From Butyriboletus loyo (lineage: Eukaryota > Basidiomycota > Agaricomycetes > Boletales > Boletaceae), in assembly GCA_038093515.1 (NCBI GenBank), contig JBBPSI010000068.1, positions 55,797 through 119,796 on the forward strand: DNA of 64,000 nt, written 5' to 3'. Positions 49,120 through 60,799 of this stretch are shown piece by piece. The notes beneath the pieces were generated by a model that searched no databases, was not told the origin of the DNA, and saw only the letters and a program-made list of their open reading frames with translations. The position numbers were made by a program, and so were the translations under genes. How positions within the stretch are numbered: position 1 is the stretch's first letter; each line of letters opens with the position of its first letter.

Positions 49120-49905
49120 CCCAGACCCGCGTCACACCCACACCCAGACCTCAGACTTAAGACCACTTTCAACCCAAACTTTCCCGAGGCGTTCCCACAA
49201 TCCGACGATCGACGTTTAAACGATCAATCATACACATACAGCACCACCCACCCACCCCCCTCAAAAAACGTGTCGTTGAATTACAGACTAGCGCTCTCGT
49301 TGAATATTATATTAATCCAATAATATATAAATACAATATAATATATATATTTCGACTCAGATGCTCGTACATGACAGTAACTGTCAGTGGAAACCCATCA
49401 AGCTTCAAGGACGACGAGTGATCGGTGGCTATTCGACAGGCGGTTCTTGTGGGGACCCTCTCGGTCGCTGTCGGCGCATATCACCCCCCCCTCCCCCCAT
49501 ATGACCGTGGATCCGCAGTTCGAACCACGACTTGCGACAGGGCAGGGGCGGAGAATCGGTGTAAAACACAAAACAACTCTTTTGTGTCTCGTGTTACGAT
49601 CCCGTCCGAAACTTGATGCGGGCCATCGTGGTTTAGACAAGTACATGCTTGACCGACGCCACGCCTCGCAACTGAGGTCAAGACGTTCATCCCGTGCCCA
49701 GTCACAATCACAATAGTTTGCGAAACAAGATAACAAAAGATCGTTACTAGTACATGCTCGGTTTCGACAACATAAACATGATCTGTTCACGGTGATAGGA
49801 CAGCAAATAGTGTTTCAGCATTAATTTCAAATCTTTCCAGAAGCAAGTGTGAAAACAAAATAGTCCAACGCAATTCCACAGCACCGACGGAGAGGAGAAT
49901 CTATA

Positions 49906-51816
49906 TCATTCCTCTTTTATACCTGGTCCACGGGCATCACCATTTAGAACCAGTGGGTCCTGGCCGACGATAGCCTTCCCCCGCATGATAGGCGACGATC
50001 GTCGGCCATCGTCCGCCACCGAGTCCGCGCGGAGTCGCTTGCGCGATGGCGGGGAGACGAGCCCCGTACCATTCGTCATGCTCTTGTCAATATTTCCGCC
50101 GCTGCGCTCTGAAGGACTGTATTGCTCCAGATCTCGATCACGTTCCCACGATGGCCCGTCTCTCCCGTTGGCGGGCGGGAGCGTCATATGAAGCTGTCCG
50201 CCAGGTTGCGGCGCACTTTGTGACAGGAATTCAAGCCAACTTGTGTCTCCGGGGTGCCCTGAAGATATTTGAGCTGCGTGGCGATGAGGAACAGACGGAG
50301 ATAACCCACCCGGTTCCTGCTGCGGTGGCGGCGGCGCTTGTGAATGTTGTTGCAATGAAGCATGCGAAGGCCAGTCTAATGGAGCAAATTGCGACGACTG
50401 TGTTGGCGGCGGTCGATGATCGTCGCTGTTGTCCAAAAACGCAGAAAGCAAGTCCGGGGAATGTTGGGAACGTGAGCTGGAACTATTCGGTTGTTGGCCG
50501 GGCGGTATGTTATGTCGCATTAGCTGGTGATAAATTCCTTGCAACTGGGCATCCTGTTGTTGGGGGTATGTGGTTGATGATCGTTGATGGTACCCGGCAG
50601 ACCGCGATATCGGGCCACCTCTTGAGGATGACGGAAAGTCAAAGGACGACGAGGGGAGAAACGGCTGCTGCGGACTGGTGGCAGCGGCGCTGAGATAATT
50701 GTAATGCAGTTGATGTGAGGTCTGACCATTCTGTCGGTAGTTGTTCGGCGGGTGCGCGGAGGTAGGCGAAGGGAGGTATCCGCCGTTATACATGGAATCA
50801 TCCGGAGTAAGTTTCCGGTTACCGCCTGCGTCGACGTTAGGTGCTAGACGAGGCTTCTTTTGAGAGCCAAGTTGATTGTTGGTAGGGATTGACCGACCAG
50901 AAGAGGTATGCCGTTCCGTTGAGATAGGCAGCGACGAAGTGCCGCTCGCAGACGGCAGTTGTGAAGAGTGGTGGAGGGGCATAGGTGGCTGAGGAATCGT
51001 CAGGGGTCGGTGGAGGGGGTAATCGTTCATCTGCGATTGGAGAGTTAGCAAGTGAGAGCCATGCGAGCTTTGGTACAAACATCAACGTTCAACCCCAAAT
51101 CCCCTCCGAGAGGAGGAACGAGTTTGCCGTTGTTACCATACTCTTGTTTCAACTTGGTATCCGTGCGTTTTCTGTTTCCGCTACGTAGATTGGAGTCGGG
51201 GTCATCGTCGTCCGCGTCGTCGTCGTCACCATCGCCAACGTCGTCGAGTTTGGTATTCGCGTTGTTAGCAAAGTCGTGAGGAGTGCGGGTGTCCTTTTCT
51301 CCGTCGTACTAGCGGGAGGTAGATGAGACGGGTTCTCGGGTGATGTGGGATGACGTACTCTGACATGGCGTTGTACGATGTCATGAATGTCGCCAGAGCA
51401 ATACTGGTAGAGTTTCAGATGATGACCGGCACGTTCCTCTACGAAGATAAAAAGATGAGAGAAGCGGGTGAAGGAGGGAAAGGACGAACCGAATATGATG
51501 ACGGCCACGTCGACTGAGCAAAGAACACCGAGTTCGTATGCTTTCTTGAAGAGGCCATTCTTGCGCTATGGATCGATGACGAGGAGAAGATAATAATAAG
51601 TGCCAAGCCGGGGGAAAACAAAAATAGCCGAAAGGCTACCTTTAAAAAAGTGACTGAACGGTTACGCTCGTGCTATGTATAAGAAGTTGTTAGCGATTGA
51701 TGGAACGGGGAGGAGTGTAAGTAAAATTGGAGACGATGGGGTAGAAGGAGGTGCGAGAATAGTCGAGAATAGGGACGCACCGTGATGGGCTGAATTTCGA
51801 TCTTTCTCCTACCCAT
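49906..51816 (-). CDS. MADS-box transcription factor, RLM1/MEF2 type
   Basis: Predicted 523 residues; minus-strand exons 51816-51781, 51672-51640, 51565-51490, 51438-51359, 51308-51087 and 51030-49906, all in frame. The MADS domain fills residues 1-60: [43 protein letters not shown] then AVIIF. It binds CArG-like A/T-rich sites as a dimer; the MEF2-like subtype follows from the N-terminal MGRRKI and EELGVLC-like wording. In yeast and moulds RLM1 works below the cell-wall-integrity MAP kinase. Next come an acidic stretch ([15 protein letters not shown]) and a long Gln/Ser/Pro-rich region with docking-type Ser-Pro sites, ending RGPGIKEE. The length is typical. Confidence 0.9.
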
Positions 51817-54690
51817 TTCTTGAGAGGGAAGTGTAAAAGGGAGATGATGGGAGTACGGGTCGAAGAGAAGGGCGACGAGGAGTATGGATGGGAGTCTTTT
51901 GGGCGAGGGTCTTTGAGGTCTGTATCTTTCCACTGGCAGCATGTAATTATTCCGCGACCGGGTGCCGAATGCAACAACTGCAAACGGCGCTCATCAGATT
52001 TCAGTCACAGATCCGGGTTTCCAGATTGCGATCTCCGGCCCCATTCCGGATCAGTCCCGGATTCGCCCGTAATTCCCATTCTGGGCAAGAAGGACGACCC
52101 TGGGAACTACAGGGTTGGGATTGCTCTCCTGGCCGTATCGCTTCTCCGCAGCAGACGACGACTGAACACTTCGCTCCAAATGACACAGAGCCTGAACCAC
52201 AAATCTCACCAGAAAACATTCCCAGCCCGTCCTTTCATCTCCATGCACTCCTCGGCTGATGCCTTATCGTTTCTTGTGCCGCTGACTCCACATCAAGGGA
52301 TTACGGCCTCCCGTCATCACACAGATCAGGAATGATTGCATGCGTCATTCGTTCTCCGGCTTTGGCTGTGTTTTCTTCTCGTCGCACCTTCCTGGCCTTC
52401 GCCTGAAACTTGAGCCCATCTACCAATCGAATCCGTAACTCTGCTTCGACCCCCATCCGGCCGCCGCTCATGGTACCTGAATGCGACGTCAAAGATCGCT
52501 CGGGGCAGTCTATGAACCCCAAATTATCTCAGTGCGCCAAAAATAATAGCCTCCATTTCGCCGGTATTTATGCTTTCCGTATTTTTAATACGACCTAGCT
52601 TGAGACGACGACGCGCACATCGTCTCCCCTGCCCTCGACGACCGGATCGCCAAACATCGTCTGATCAGTGCAAACGGGCGCTCACATCGTTTCTGTGCTG
52701 TGTTTGTGTTGCGTGATCTGACCAATCGAGGTCTGCTGCAATCCGGCGGCCACTCGCTACGCTTCCACGCAGTCTTTACCACTAGCCTTCGACCATCCGG
52801 TGTCCACCCATCCCCAATCTTCCCGCGCGCACTCTTCTTCGCCGTGGATCAGGGTCAGCGGTACATCCTTGCCCCGCTAATAGTGTCCGGTTGATCAAAT
52901 AGGAAACGACCAAGCCACCTCAGAACCCTCGAAAAGCACCGCGTCGAAGAAACGTTGGTCGGCGCTCCCCCCACTCAAGATTTTCGGGATATTCGTCCCA
53001 CACGATCATTCTAACAAGGTCGCTACAGTTTTTGCGGCTATTTAATGACTTATTTTTGCACGTTCAGGGTGGTCGGCGAGTCCCTGGAACTGTAGTCTCT
53101 GAGCCTCGCGGGTGGATCGTCTCTACTTATAGCCATGCAATCGAGTCGCCACAAACATATAGGTTAACGAGAGTACCTGTAGTACCCACCGTCCGGGACA
53201 GATTATCTGAATGTTGAACGGTTTCTGCATTGGGACGGTACCTCAAACGCATGCCCACACGCTGCTCCAGAATGTGAACTCTGTCTGGCAGTATATGACA
53301 CAGGATCGCTTTTCCAGATCTTCCCATCATCCTGTTCGTCCCGATTCTCCGAGCCTTGTGAAAACCGTTTTGTCTCAGCACGTCCCAGGGTACAAAGTTT
53401 CACCATCACGCGCGCCTCATGGGTGACCTGTTTCCACGTCTAGGGTGCTCTCAACCTCGTACAGCGACAGCGTTTGTGACGTCCCGCAACTTGCTCAGAG
53501 GGGGGGCCGACCCATTCAACACGGGTACCCTCAGTACGCATACGCAATCTCGTGACCACAACCAAGAGCGGTCCTAGATCCCGGTCCAAATCCACGACCA
53601 TGGCAATCGTGTCGTCTCGATCATTTCCTCGGAGGTCCGGAGAAGAAGACAGAAGAAAGTCACATCCGTACGCATCATGGTCTCAGACTGGCGAATGCCA
53701 GCGCGTGTTGCTCATAAGCTGTGTCTCTGCTCTATGTGCAAAAAGGCAAAGAGAGAGAGAGAGGGGGGGGACCGCGTGCGATAGTGCTGGCATGGTCCAT
53801 GTGGTGCAGCTACGTGGGAAGAGGGGAACGTAAGGGGTGGTGTGAGCCCTCCGAGCTCCAAGCTCGCATACCGGTTCTCGCTCAGTTGGCTCGTGATCCT
53901 ACCCGTATGTAAGAGACCCCCACGATCGGGTTTACGAACGGTCGATGTATCCCTGCATAGCATAGCATATCTGAATCATGGACTGCGAAGACGATCATGG
54001 AAGTTGGACCAAACGGGGACAGGGGGTATGTAGGTTTGGACAAAGGTCCGAGAGGACCGATGGGGGCAAGGATCGTGAGAGGCATTGGCAAGTAGGTTGG
54101 TGCAGGAATCATTAACTTGGATCACGTTCGTGATGGACGCTCCTCGAGGCGTTGCCCCGCGGCTGTAATCAAGATAAGTGGGGGGGGGCGTGCCAAGAGA
54201 TTGATTGATTTGCATGGAAGCTTCTCCTTGGCCAAGGGTTGGCGCAGGATCGAATGGGCGAGCGCTGCAGGCACGGAACAAGTAAGCGGCTGACCTGTGG
54301 TCGGATGTCCGACGAAGTGTCGCCATCCTGGCAGAACAAAAAAACCGACGGTTACGTGCCTTGGATTATGACAACGCCCCACCCAGAACGCCGACGCGGA
54401 AAAAGATACCGTGCAAGCGGTTTTCCGTCTCATCATTCATCCTATAGCTAGTACCATATCCTGTTCATCATATTCCAATCGAAACGTCGTTATTCCCATC
54501 GGAGGCAATCCACCGCGATCATTCGGCCAAGTTCGCCGTCCGGAATAGAGCGAGACGGAACAAAGCGAGGCAAGGAATCAGACAGATCTCCGAACTCAAG
54601 ACGAGCAAGTTGGTGCCGCACTATACCACTGTATGACCTGGATTCGTGGACTGAAAGATCAACGTTGCAACGCTATGTCAGTCTGCTGCA
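51817..54690. other. 2.9 kb without a recognised gene
   Basis: Contains the MADS gene promoter on its left side. Open frames overlap on both strands (for example 51888-52335 and 53552-53833) without motifs, conserved joins or codon preference. A GAGAGA/G8 run lies near 53748-53768 and G9 near 54180. Confidence 0.4.
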
Positions 54691-55121
54691 ATGGCCCGGC
54701 CCGTTCTCACGGTGGTGGGATTAATCTTCTCAGAAGGGTGGCATTTGATCGTCGGTACTGCAATATTGCTGTCCGTTCACCCGAACTACAGCGCAAGTGC
54801 TCCCTGGAAGTCAGTGAAAGAAGCAACTTGGGTCGTGGTCGAGGTGCTACCGTGTACCCTCTCAGGCAGACCATTCCACGAAGAACAGCGGTCCCCTTAG
54901 TACGAAGTTCCAGCAGATGCTAATCCAACACTTACCAACGCATTAAACGGATGTGGTCCACCCCACAGGCCACGGCTGACGGCTGTTGTCATTGCGAACG
55001 CAGCGGCGGGCTTCGAGGACCGACGTGAATATTTGCGATCGCGTAATCAGGTAACATGCATTGATCTGCCGAAATCAGAGGTGTTCATTCCCGACATTCA
55101 CAGGGTTGTCGGACGGGATGA
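54691..55121 (+). CDS. Small candidate secreted or membrane-anchored protein
   Basis: Predicted 106 residues; exons 54691-54843, 54901-55050 and 55104-55121, all phase-0 introns with good GT-AG ends. The N terminus (MARPVLTVVGLIFSEG then LIVGTAILLSV) is hydrophobic enough for a signal or anchor. The middle (PTLTNALNGCGPPHRPRL, VVIANAAAGFEDRREYL) has no recognised domain. The evidence is only open frame plus splice consistency. Confidence 0.38.
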
Positions 55122-56252
55122 TGGGTCGTGTGCTCCGTACTGCTTTCCTAAGGAAACAATCATCAGACCAGACAGTTAGTGTGCGTGACCTCTGCCAGTG
55201 GTTCGGAATCAGCTCTCCCCCCCCGGGCCCGGTCCGGCCGCACACATCGTGCAAAGAGCGCGTGGCATCGACAACGCCGTTCAAAGGAGTTAGTACGGAG
55301 AAATAAATGTAATCGAATCTGACCAGGTCGAATGAGAGGACGTGGATTTGTGGGTACACGTGGATGGGCGGCTTGGGTTCCTGTTTGTCCCTGGGACGGG
55401 GTTTACACATTCGAACCTTCGCTTCAAAGGTGTTCCCGGTGTCTTGATTCCTCGTGCAATTTTCACTACATTGCTCTTCCCGAGTGAGACTAGGCACTTG
55501 CTACGAACATGCCATGTCAAGGTATAGTCGATATGCTCATAATACATAACAACGGTTCCTAATGACAGTTAAGCGAGACTAAGTTTAGTCAAGGTTTGGG
55601 TCACCTTGAGTATAGGGTTTATGCAGTATCAGCATATCGACTGTAACAGCGTCCCAGTCGCACCGACAACAGTGCGTCAGTAACAGTTGCCACGAAGCAT
55701 CGAGGTCGCGTCACGCACAGACAAACATACATGGTACATTCCTCTTCCTTTTGCCATATATGTTCCCTGTAATCTTGGTGGTAATAGACGGGCGAGCTAT
55801 GCTGACTTTCCAGGATCAGACAGCTGCTGAGTATGCTCCTATTGGGGTTGTTGGTGGGCTCACTTAGGGACTCGTGATGTGAATCAAAAATCCTGGAGGC
55901 GAGGAAAGATACAATGGTAGAACAGAGATACCTTTTAGAAGGCGTACAAGTGCGTATTCGACCGTGAATCTGAACAGTCCGCAGAGTCTGTTCTAAGATA
56001 CAGCAATACAATGAAATGAAATAAGATAAAATTAGAAGCGTCACCAAGAATGAAGAACGAAAACGACGACTGGTCATCTGCCGGCGGGCGAGAGGAGTGA
56101 GAGTCGAATGACGGCGCCAACTGATAAGGTGGGATCCAGCGCCGCGACACAACATGCGTCGGTTGGATAGGGGACGAATTGAGAATTAGGTTCTGAAAAA
56201 TGCGGCTCACATGCATCAAAACTTACTGTTGGTTACTCGAAAAAGGTTTCTC
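55122..56252. other. Intergenic, nothing recognised
   Basis: No frame with family support on either strand. A C9/G-rich run occurs near 55217-55226. Confidence 0.4.
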
Positions 56253-57349
56253 CTACCCTACGTTATGTGCAGCCGGGGGAGTCGGAGGTCCAGTGAGCTT
56301 GTTGTGAGAGCGCATCAGGCCAGCCGTGAAGCACACGAGAAAAAAAAGGGACGGCTCACCGAGTACGGGGGTGGACTTTGATCCCTACCATTCGCCGTGC
56401 CGATGCTCGGAGTGCCTTTTGTATGCGCGTATCGAGGAAGAGGAGCAGCCCCCTGTTCCTGGGTTCGCACTAAGCGTGTGGTGCTCTGTGTCCGGCCTGG
56501 GGGTGTGATGCTCTGCGCTTGGCCCGGGAGTCCGGTTCTCTGCACTTGACTTGAGGGTACAGTGCCCTGATCTTGTCCTGAAAATGTGGTGCTCTGCGCT
56601 TGGCCTGGAGGTGCGACTCTCTGCACTTGGCCTGGGGTTGTGGTACTCAGCACCGGGCTCACGGGCGCAGGTTTCTGCACTTGATGTGAGGCTGGCGTTC
56701 TCTGCATGTCACCAAAAGGTGCAGTGCTCGGCACTTGTTCTGAAGGTGCGACTCTCTGCACTTGGCCTGGAGTTGTGGTGCTCAGCACCGGGCTCACGGG
56801 TGCGGGTCTCTGCACTGGATGTGAGGCTGGCGTTCTCCGCATTTCACCAGAAGGCGCAGTTCTCGGCACTCGTTCTGGAGGCACGGTACTCTTCGCTTGG
56901 TCAGAGGGTGCACCGTTCTGCGCTGCGTAATACCGTCCCATACTAGTTGCGCCAGGTCCAAAGGAAGTCTGTTGAGCCTCCTGCCATGACGGAAATGGTC
57001 GTGGTTGTTCGCCCGCACCCGAGATGTTGGCAATTGCAACAGCTCTCGAATGGCGGCGGCGGCGACAAGCAAAGATCAGCATGGTGAGGATGAGAAGGAC
57101 CAGTGCAACGGCACCTGCCAGTGCACGAACAGTAAGCATCCACAGCTAACTATTCAAACAGGGCAGCGAAAGGGAGAACAGACCAACTGCAATCCCAGCA
57201 ATCCGGCCAGGCGACAACCAATAATAATAGGGGTAAGCACTACTACCCTGAGATTGGGCGTGCACGACGCTCCATGGGGCGGCCATGGCGGCGAGAACGA
57301 GGTGCACGGGTGCAGGGATGTTGGTCAACGGGCGCAGAGATGGGCGCAT
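56253..57349 (-). CDS. Single-pass membrane protein with repetitive Pro/Thr/Gln cytoplasmic tail
   Basis: Predicted 321 residues; minus-strand exons 57349-57184, 57114-56360 and 56297-56253. A signal-like N terminus (LVLAAMAAPWSVVHAQ) is followed by a short Tyr-rich outer part and one helix (AGIAVGGAVALVLLILTM) stopping at CRRRRHSR. The tail, about residues 110-270, is built of degenerate units containing PVSPVLSTTTPGQVQRVAP and TPASHxVQxPAPVSP, two of them nearly identical over about 45 residues. It ends with a PPPYS motif and LTGPPTPPA. Fungal proteins of this layout (short ectodomain, one span, Pro-rich tail) include wall-stress sensors, but no WSC or mucin domain is seen. Function unknown. 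Confidence 0.65.
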
Positions 57350-57480
57350 GGCTGCGGTCGTTGATTGAGGTTCAACAGTTCGTCAGAAAGATTGACAGTC
57401 CTCCCGAACGGTCCAATGGCAACTTGCGGTCCAGGTTTCTCCCACGCCACGCACCGCCACCCTGCATACGTTTGCATCAA

Positions 57481-58682
57481 ATGTTGCCCAGTTGTCCTAA
57501 TCGTTCCAGAGAGGAAATGACAAGAATTCTTGATGCGCGGCAGTTGTTGGAAGGAGAGTCGACCTTCCAGTTGGTGATGGAAAAAGGCTTAGACAGTGAC
57601 TCTCCTGGATCTGAGAAGTTGAGGAAATTCTGTGTTACAGCAGAGGCACTTGGTTGCAGGCAGGCATGGGCCGACACATGTTGCATCAATAAAACCAGCA
57701 GTGCAGAGCTCGACGAGGCCATCCGCTCCATGTTCAAGCGGTATCGCAACTCCACAGTTTGTATTATCCTTCTCGCCGAGGTGGTGGGACAGAGCAGCAT
57801 CCGAGACGATCCCTAATTCACAAAAGGATGGACTCTTCAGGAGTTGCTCGCTCCAGCGAAAACCAAGTTCTACAGCGCGGACTGGTTACCTCTCAGCAAT
57901 TTCCAGAACGACAAGGAAAACAACGAAATCATGCACGTCATCTCCGAAATCACCGGCATCGACCGTCGTAATCTCCGTTACTTCAGCCCTGGTTTCCTCG
58001 ACGTGAGAGAAAAGATGCTCTGGGCAGCCACACGGAAAACGACCCAAGTCGAAGATGTGGCGTATTCACTAATCTTTGACATCAGCATGGCCATTGCATA
58101 CGGAGAAGGGAAGCGCGCCTTCCGTCGCCTCATGGAGGTGATCGTCAACGACTGTCGCAAATGGCAGATTTATGCGTGGGCAGGTCCCCATTCCCTATAT
58201 GCTACTTCGTTCCCCGAGTCACCGTCCGGTTATTGAGCATTGACTGATGCCACTTCCACTCTGTGACGAGTCCAGGTTGTCTTGCACATCGACCGTGGGG
58301 TCTCAGTTACCCTTTCTATGTCACGACGAAAAAAGGGTTGGAACTGGAGGTTCTCTTGGTGGAGACGATCCACCGAGAACCGATCGAGGAAGCTACCCAC
58401 GAGCGCCTCACACTCAGCCCTAGCTCGGAGAACATCCAAGTCATATGTGACACCAGATTTTTGCTCTTTTCCCAATGGGCGGTTGGTATCATCAATTACC
58501 AAACTGACGGAACAGGTGACCGAGAAGGAACGGCGGAACTCGAAGGGGGGAAGGAATACATTTGTTTTTTTCCTGGGACTGGAATTTATAGTCCTTATCG
58601 AAAATGGGAGAAGGTTGAAACTAGAGAGGTCCTTACCATTCGTACCAAAGAGGTTCTCAGGAGATCTGTGATGACTGTATGA
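57481..58682 (+). pseudogene. Disrupted HET-domain (heterokaryon incompatibility) gene
   Basis: HET motifs appear in order: RQAWADTCCINKTSSAELDE with AIRSMFKRYRNSTVCIILL, then GWTLQELLAPAKTKFYSADW, REKMLWAATRKTTQVEDVAY, and AMAIAYGEGKRAFRRLMEVI. HET proteins trigger cell death when incompatible hyphae fuse. An in-frame TAA at 57814-57816 replaces the Trp expected before FTKGWTLQE, a second stop lies at 58234-58236, and a related C-terminal stretch (LELEVLLVETIHREPIE) continues in another frame to 58682. The start is uncertain. The 3' end adjoins an inverted gene fragment, so the locus looks rearranged and inactive. Confidence 0.75.
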
Positions 58683-58792
58683 CTGTGGCGGTCATTTCGG
58701 AGAAGTTGGCAGAACACGAACAAGAAGGGGACTAGTGTACGTCACGTGGGACAGGGAGACTGATTGTTGAGCCTACCAAAAACTATGCCTGC

Positions 58793-59015
58793 TTGTATGG
58801 CATCCACCAGCACTTAAATGAGGATGATCATATTGATGAGGCGAGAATTCCTGCGGAAGACTGGGAGGAATGTCAGGACAGTAAAACGTGTCAGACCGAG
58901 GTGACTAAGTAGGTGGACGAAGATGAGGCAAACAAGCAAGATGGGGTCGACAAATATGGACTAAAAGGCACCAATGATTCCAATGGCAATGTCCACACAG
59001 GTAAAAATCATGAGG
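58793..59015 (-). pseudogene. Inverted, decayed copy of part of the multi-helix membrane protein gene
   Basis: Read on the minus strand this matches 62365-62590 (plus) along its length, including GTGGACATTGCCATTGGAAT and CTGGTGGATGCCAT versus GTTGGCGGATGCCAT. It would encode VDIAIGIIGAF followed by a stop (TAG replacing CAG), so it is not functional. The copy lies 3.4 kb from its source in opposite orientation. Confidence 0.85.
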
Positions 59016-59745
59016 GAAGGGGTGGAAAGTCCATGCCATGCGAGAGGGATCACGGTTCGACCGTCGCTCCTGCCCTGCGTACCCTTGTCGTGGAGGATAT
59101 GCTGGCTAGCTAGTGTCAAGGATATCAATCTTGAAGTTCGCTCAGTTGGTGTCTGCTTTTCCAACCGTGATGGCCACTGAACTGGCTGTACCAGTCGTTG
59201 ATTTCGAACCACCACTATACCTCGAGCCTTATTTGCATCAGGTAGATTACCCTCCTTGTAGTAGAGGGTGTGACGTCCCTTCGCATCACCGACAAATACA
59301 AGGTCCCGCAGTCCTTAAAGGACCTTATAGGCTGTTGTATCAATCACGCGACAAGTGGTTACGGTTGTATCAGTGCAAGAGATGAATCAATGATTGTCGG
59401 TTTAGAGCAGCCCGCCGAAAAAACCGGAAACCGGAAAACGTTTCCCATCGAGTCACGTGATGGTCGCAGTATATGGTGGCATTCCAACCAAAGGTGTTCT
59501 AGAAGTTAAATAAATTAAATTGAGAAGAGAGGGAAGGAAGGAAGTGGTCACCTTGCCCATCTCAGCCGTTCAACTTCGCAACCTTCGTTCTTATGGTATT
59601 GACAATGAAAGCAAGGGGACGACGTTGAACCTTTAGACGACAGAGAGCACACAGGCAAACAGCCGGTCCGACCGATCCGGTAGGTTAGGTTTTGAAAGTC
59701 CGATAGTCGGACTGCCGCAGATTTCGACATTGGGCCATATGATGC
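59016..59745. other. Intergenic, relic sequence
   Basis: Weaker similarity to the 5' exons of the membrane protein gene may continue to about 59100. A plus-strand frame at 59113-59385 (VVDFEPPLYLEPYLHQVDY) is protein-like but unassigned. Confidence 0.35.
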
Positions 59746-60799
59746 ATGATGTATGTCCGTGCTGCGTCAAGTATCGCGAGGAGTGCACTACATCGCCGGA
59801 AGTCTCTCTCAATATTCCTTTCCGTCGACTCTGTCTTCATGCGCCAGGTCAGCACGACCTCAAGATACCCCTTCCCGTTCCCCCCCTGCACTAACCCGAC
59901 ACCGCACGAAATCTTTCACCTCCCACGCAGTGCATCGCAGGACGAGATAAAGATACGATGTGAGTGTCCATTCCATTCCCTATATGTTCCCGCCTGCATC
60001 GTCGGCCATTCGCATCATTCAATTCTCCCACCCTTTTTGGATTTTTGCGTCGTCGACCACCGGGTTGGGATAAACTCAACTACAAGATTACGAGCTTGTG
60101 AAGGTGTACCACCCCGACGCGACCTATGGACAGCACGATGTTTCGCCCTCGGTGCGCAATGCTCGGTTTCGCGCCATCACGCATGCGTACGGTGTGCTCC
60201 GTGGTCGACATGGTCCAAGTTCGGACGGGGGTGCATGGAACTATTATGGATCCCGTGACGAGGCTATGCGCGCGGAGCTTCGGCGCCGTTCTCGCCGATC
60301 GAGGTCGGCATCGGCATCGACGAGACACGAAAACACCGATGATACTGATACGCTGCTCCGGTATACCCTCATAGCATTTGTACTCGCTGGGGTAAGGCCT
60401 CCCTCCATTGCCATATACAAGCTGATCATTCACGACGCTTCTGGACCGTGGAACTCTACCCTTCCTTCGACTCCGTTCCGTACCCCAAATCCACATTTAC
60501 TTGCGCGTTCGTTCGTTTGACACTTTCAGATGGTCGCAGCGATGGGTTCTGTTAGCTCCCACCTGGAGCATGTAGAACGGCATTCGAAATCTGCCGCTGC
60601 TAACTTTGCTCAGGCGCGTGCAGATGCACAGGTCTATGGTATGGAGCGGCGGAGAAAGATACGAGAGCATGTAAGGGCATTGCATGCGGCAAAGGAGACG
60701 GTGAATGGGAGCGAGCACCCCGGGATGCATGATACATCGAAGGTGCGGCAGAGCGAGCTTTTACCTGTAGAGACAGTGACAAGAAAACGTGTCGAATGA
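59746..60799 (+). CDS. J-domain co-chaperone, probably mitochondrial membrane
   Basis: Predicted 262 residues; exons 59746-59959, 60087-60391 and 60530-60799. The N-terminal 40 residues are rich in Arg and Ser with few acids (RAASSIARSALHRRKSLS), fitting a mitochondrial presequence. The J domain follows: TPHEIFHLPRSASQDEIKIR, YYELVKVYHPD with the Hsp70-activating HPD at residues 80-82, then FRAITHAYGVL. A single helix around residues 161-183 (LLRYTLIAFVLAG) and a charged helical tail complete it. J proteins stimulate Hsp70 ATPase; the small fungal type with one span after the J domain is common in mushrooms, of unknown specific role. The start could alternatively be a downstream Met. Confidence 0.82.

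Larger units (their letters stand above)
46728..49905. other. 3.2 kb without a confident gene
   Basis: A plus-strand frame at 47133-47468 (DSDDMDLGSSKRTG) and a minus-strand frame at 48227-48673 show weak coding character. Tandem repeats occupy 48974-49119, and 49300-49355 is extremely AT-rich. Long open frames at 48700-49220 reflect GC-rich repeat composition. Confidence 0.4.

Noticed and set aside
50046..50693. 215-codon plus-strand frame inside the MADS-box gene
   Set aside because: It is antisense to the Gln/Ser-rich last exon, whose minus-strand frame is much longer and continues the MADS protein.
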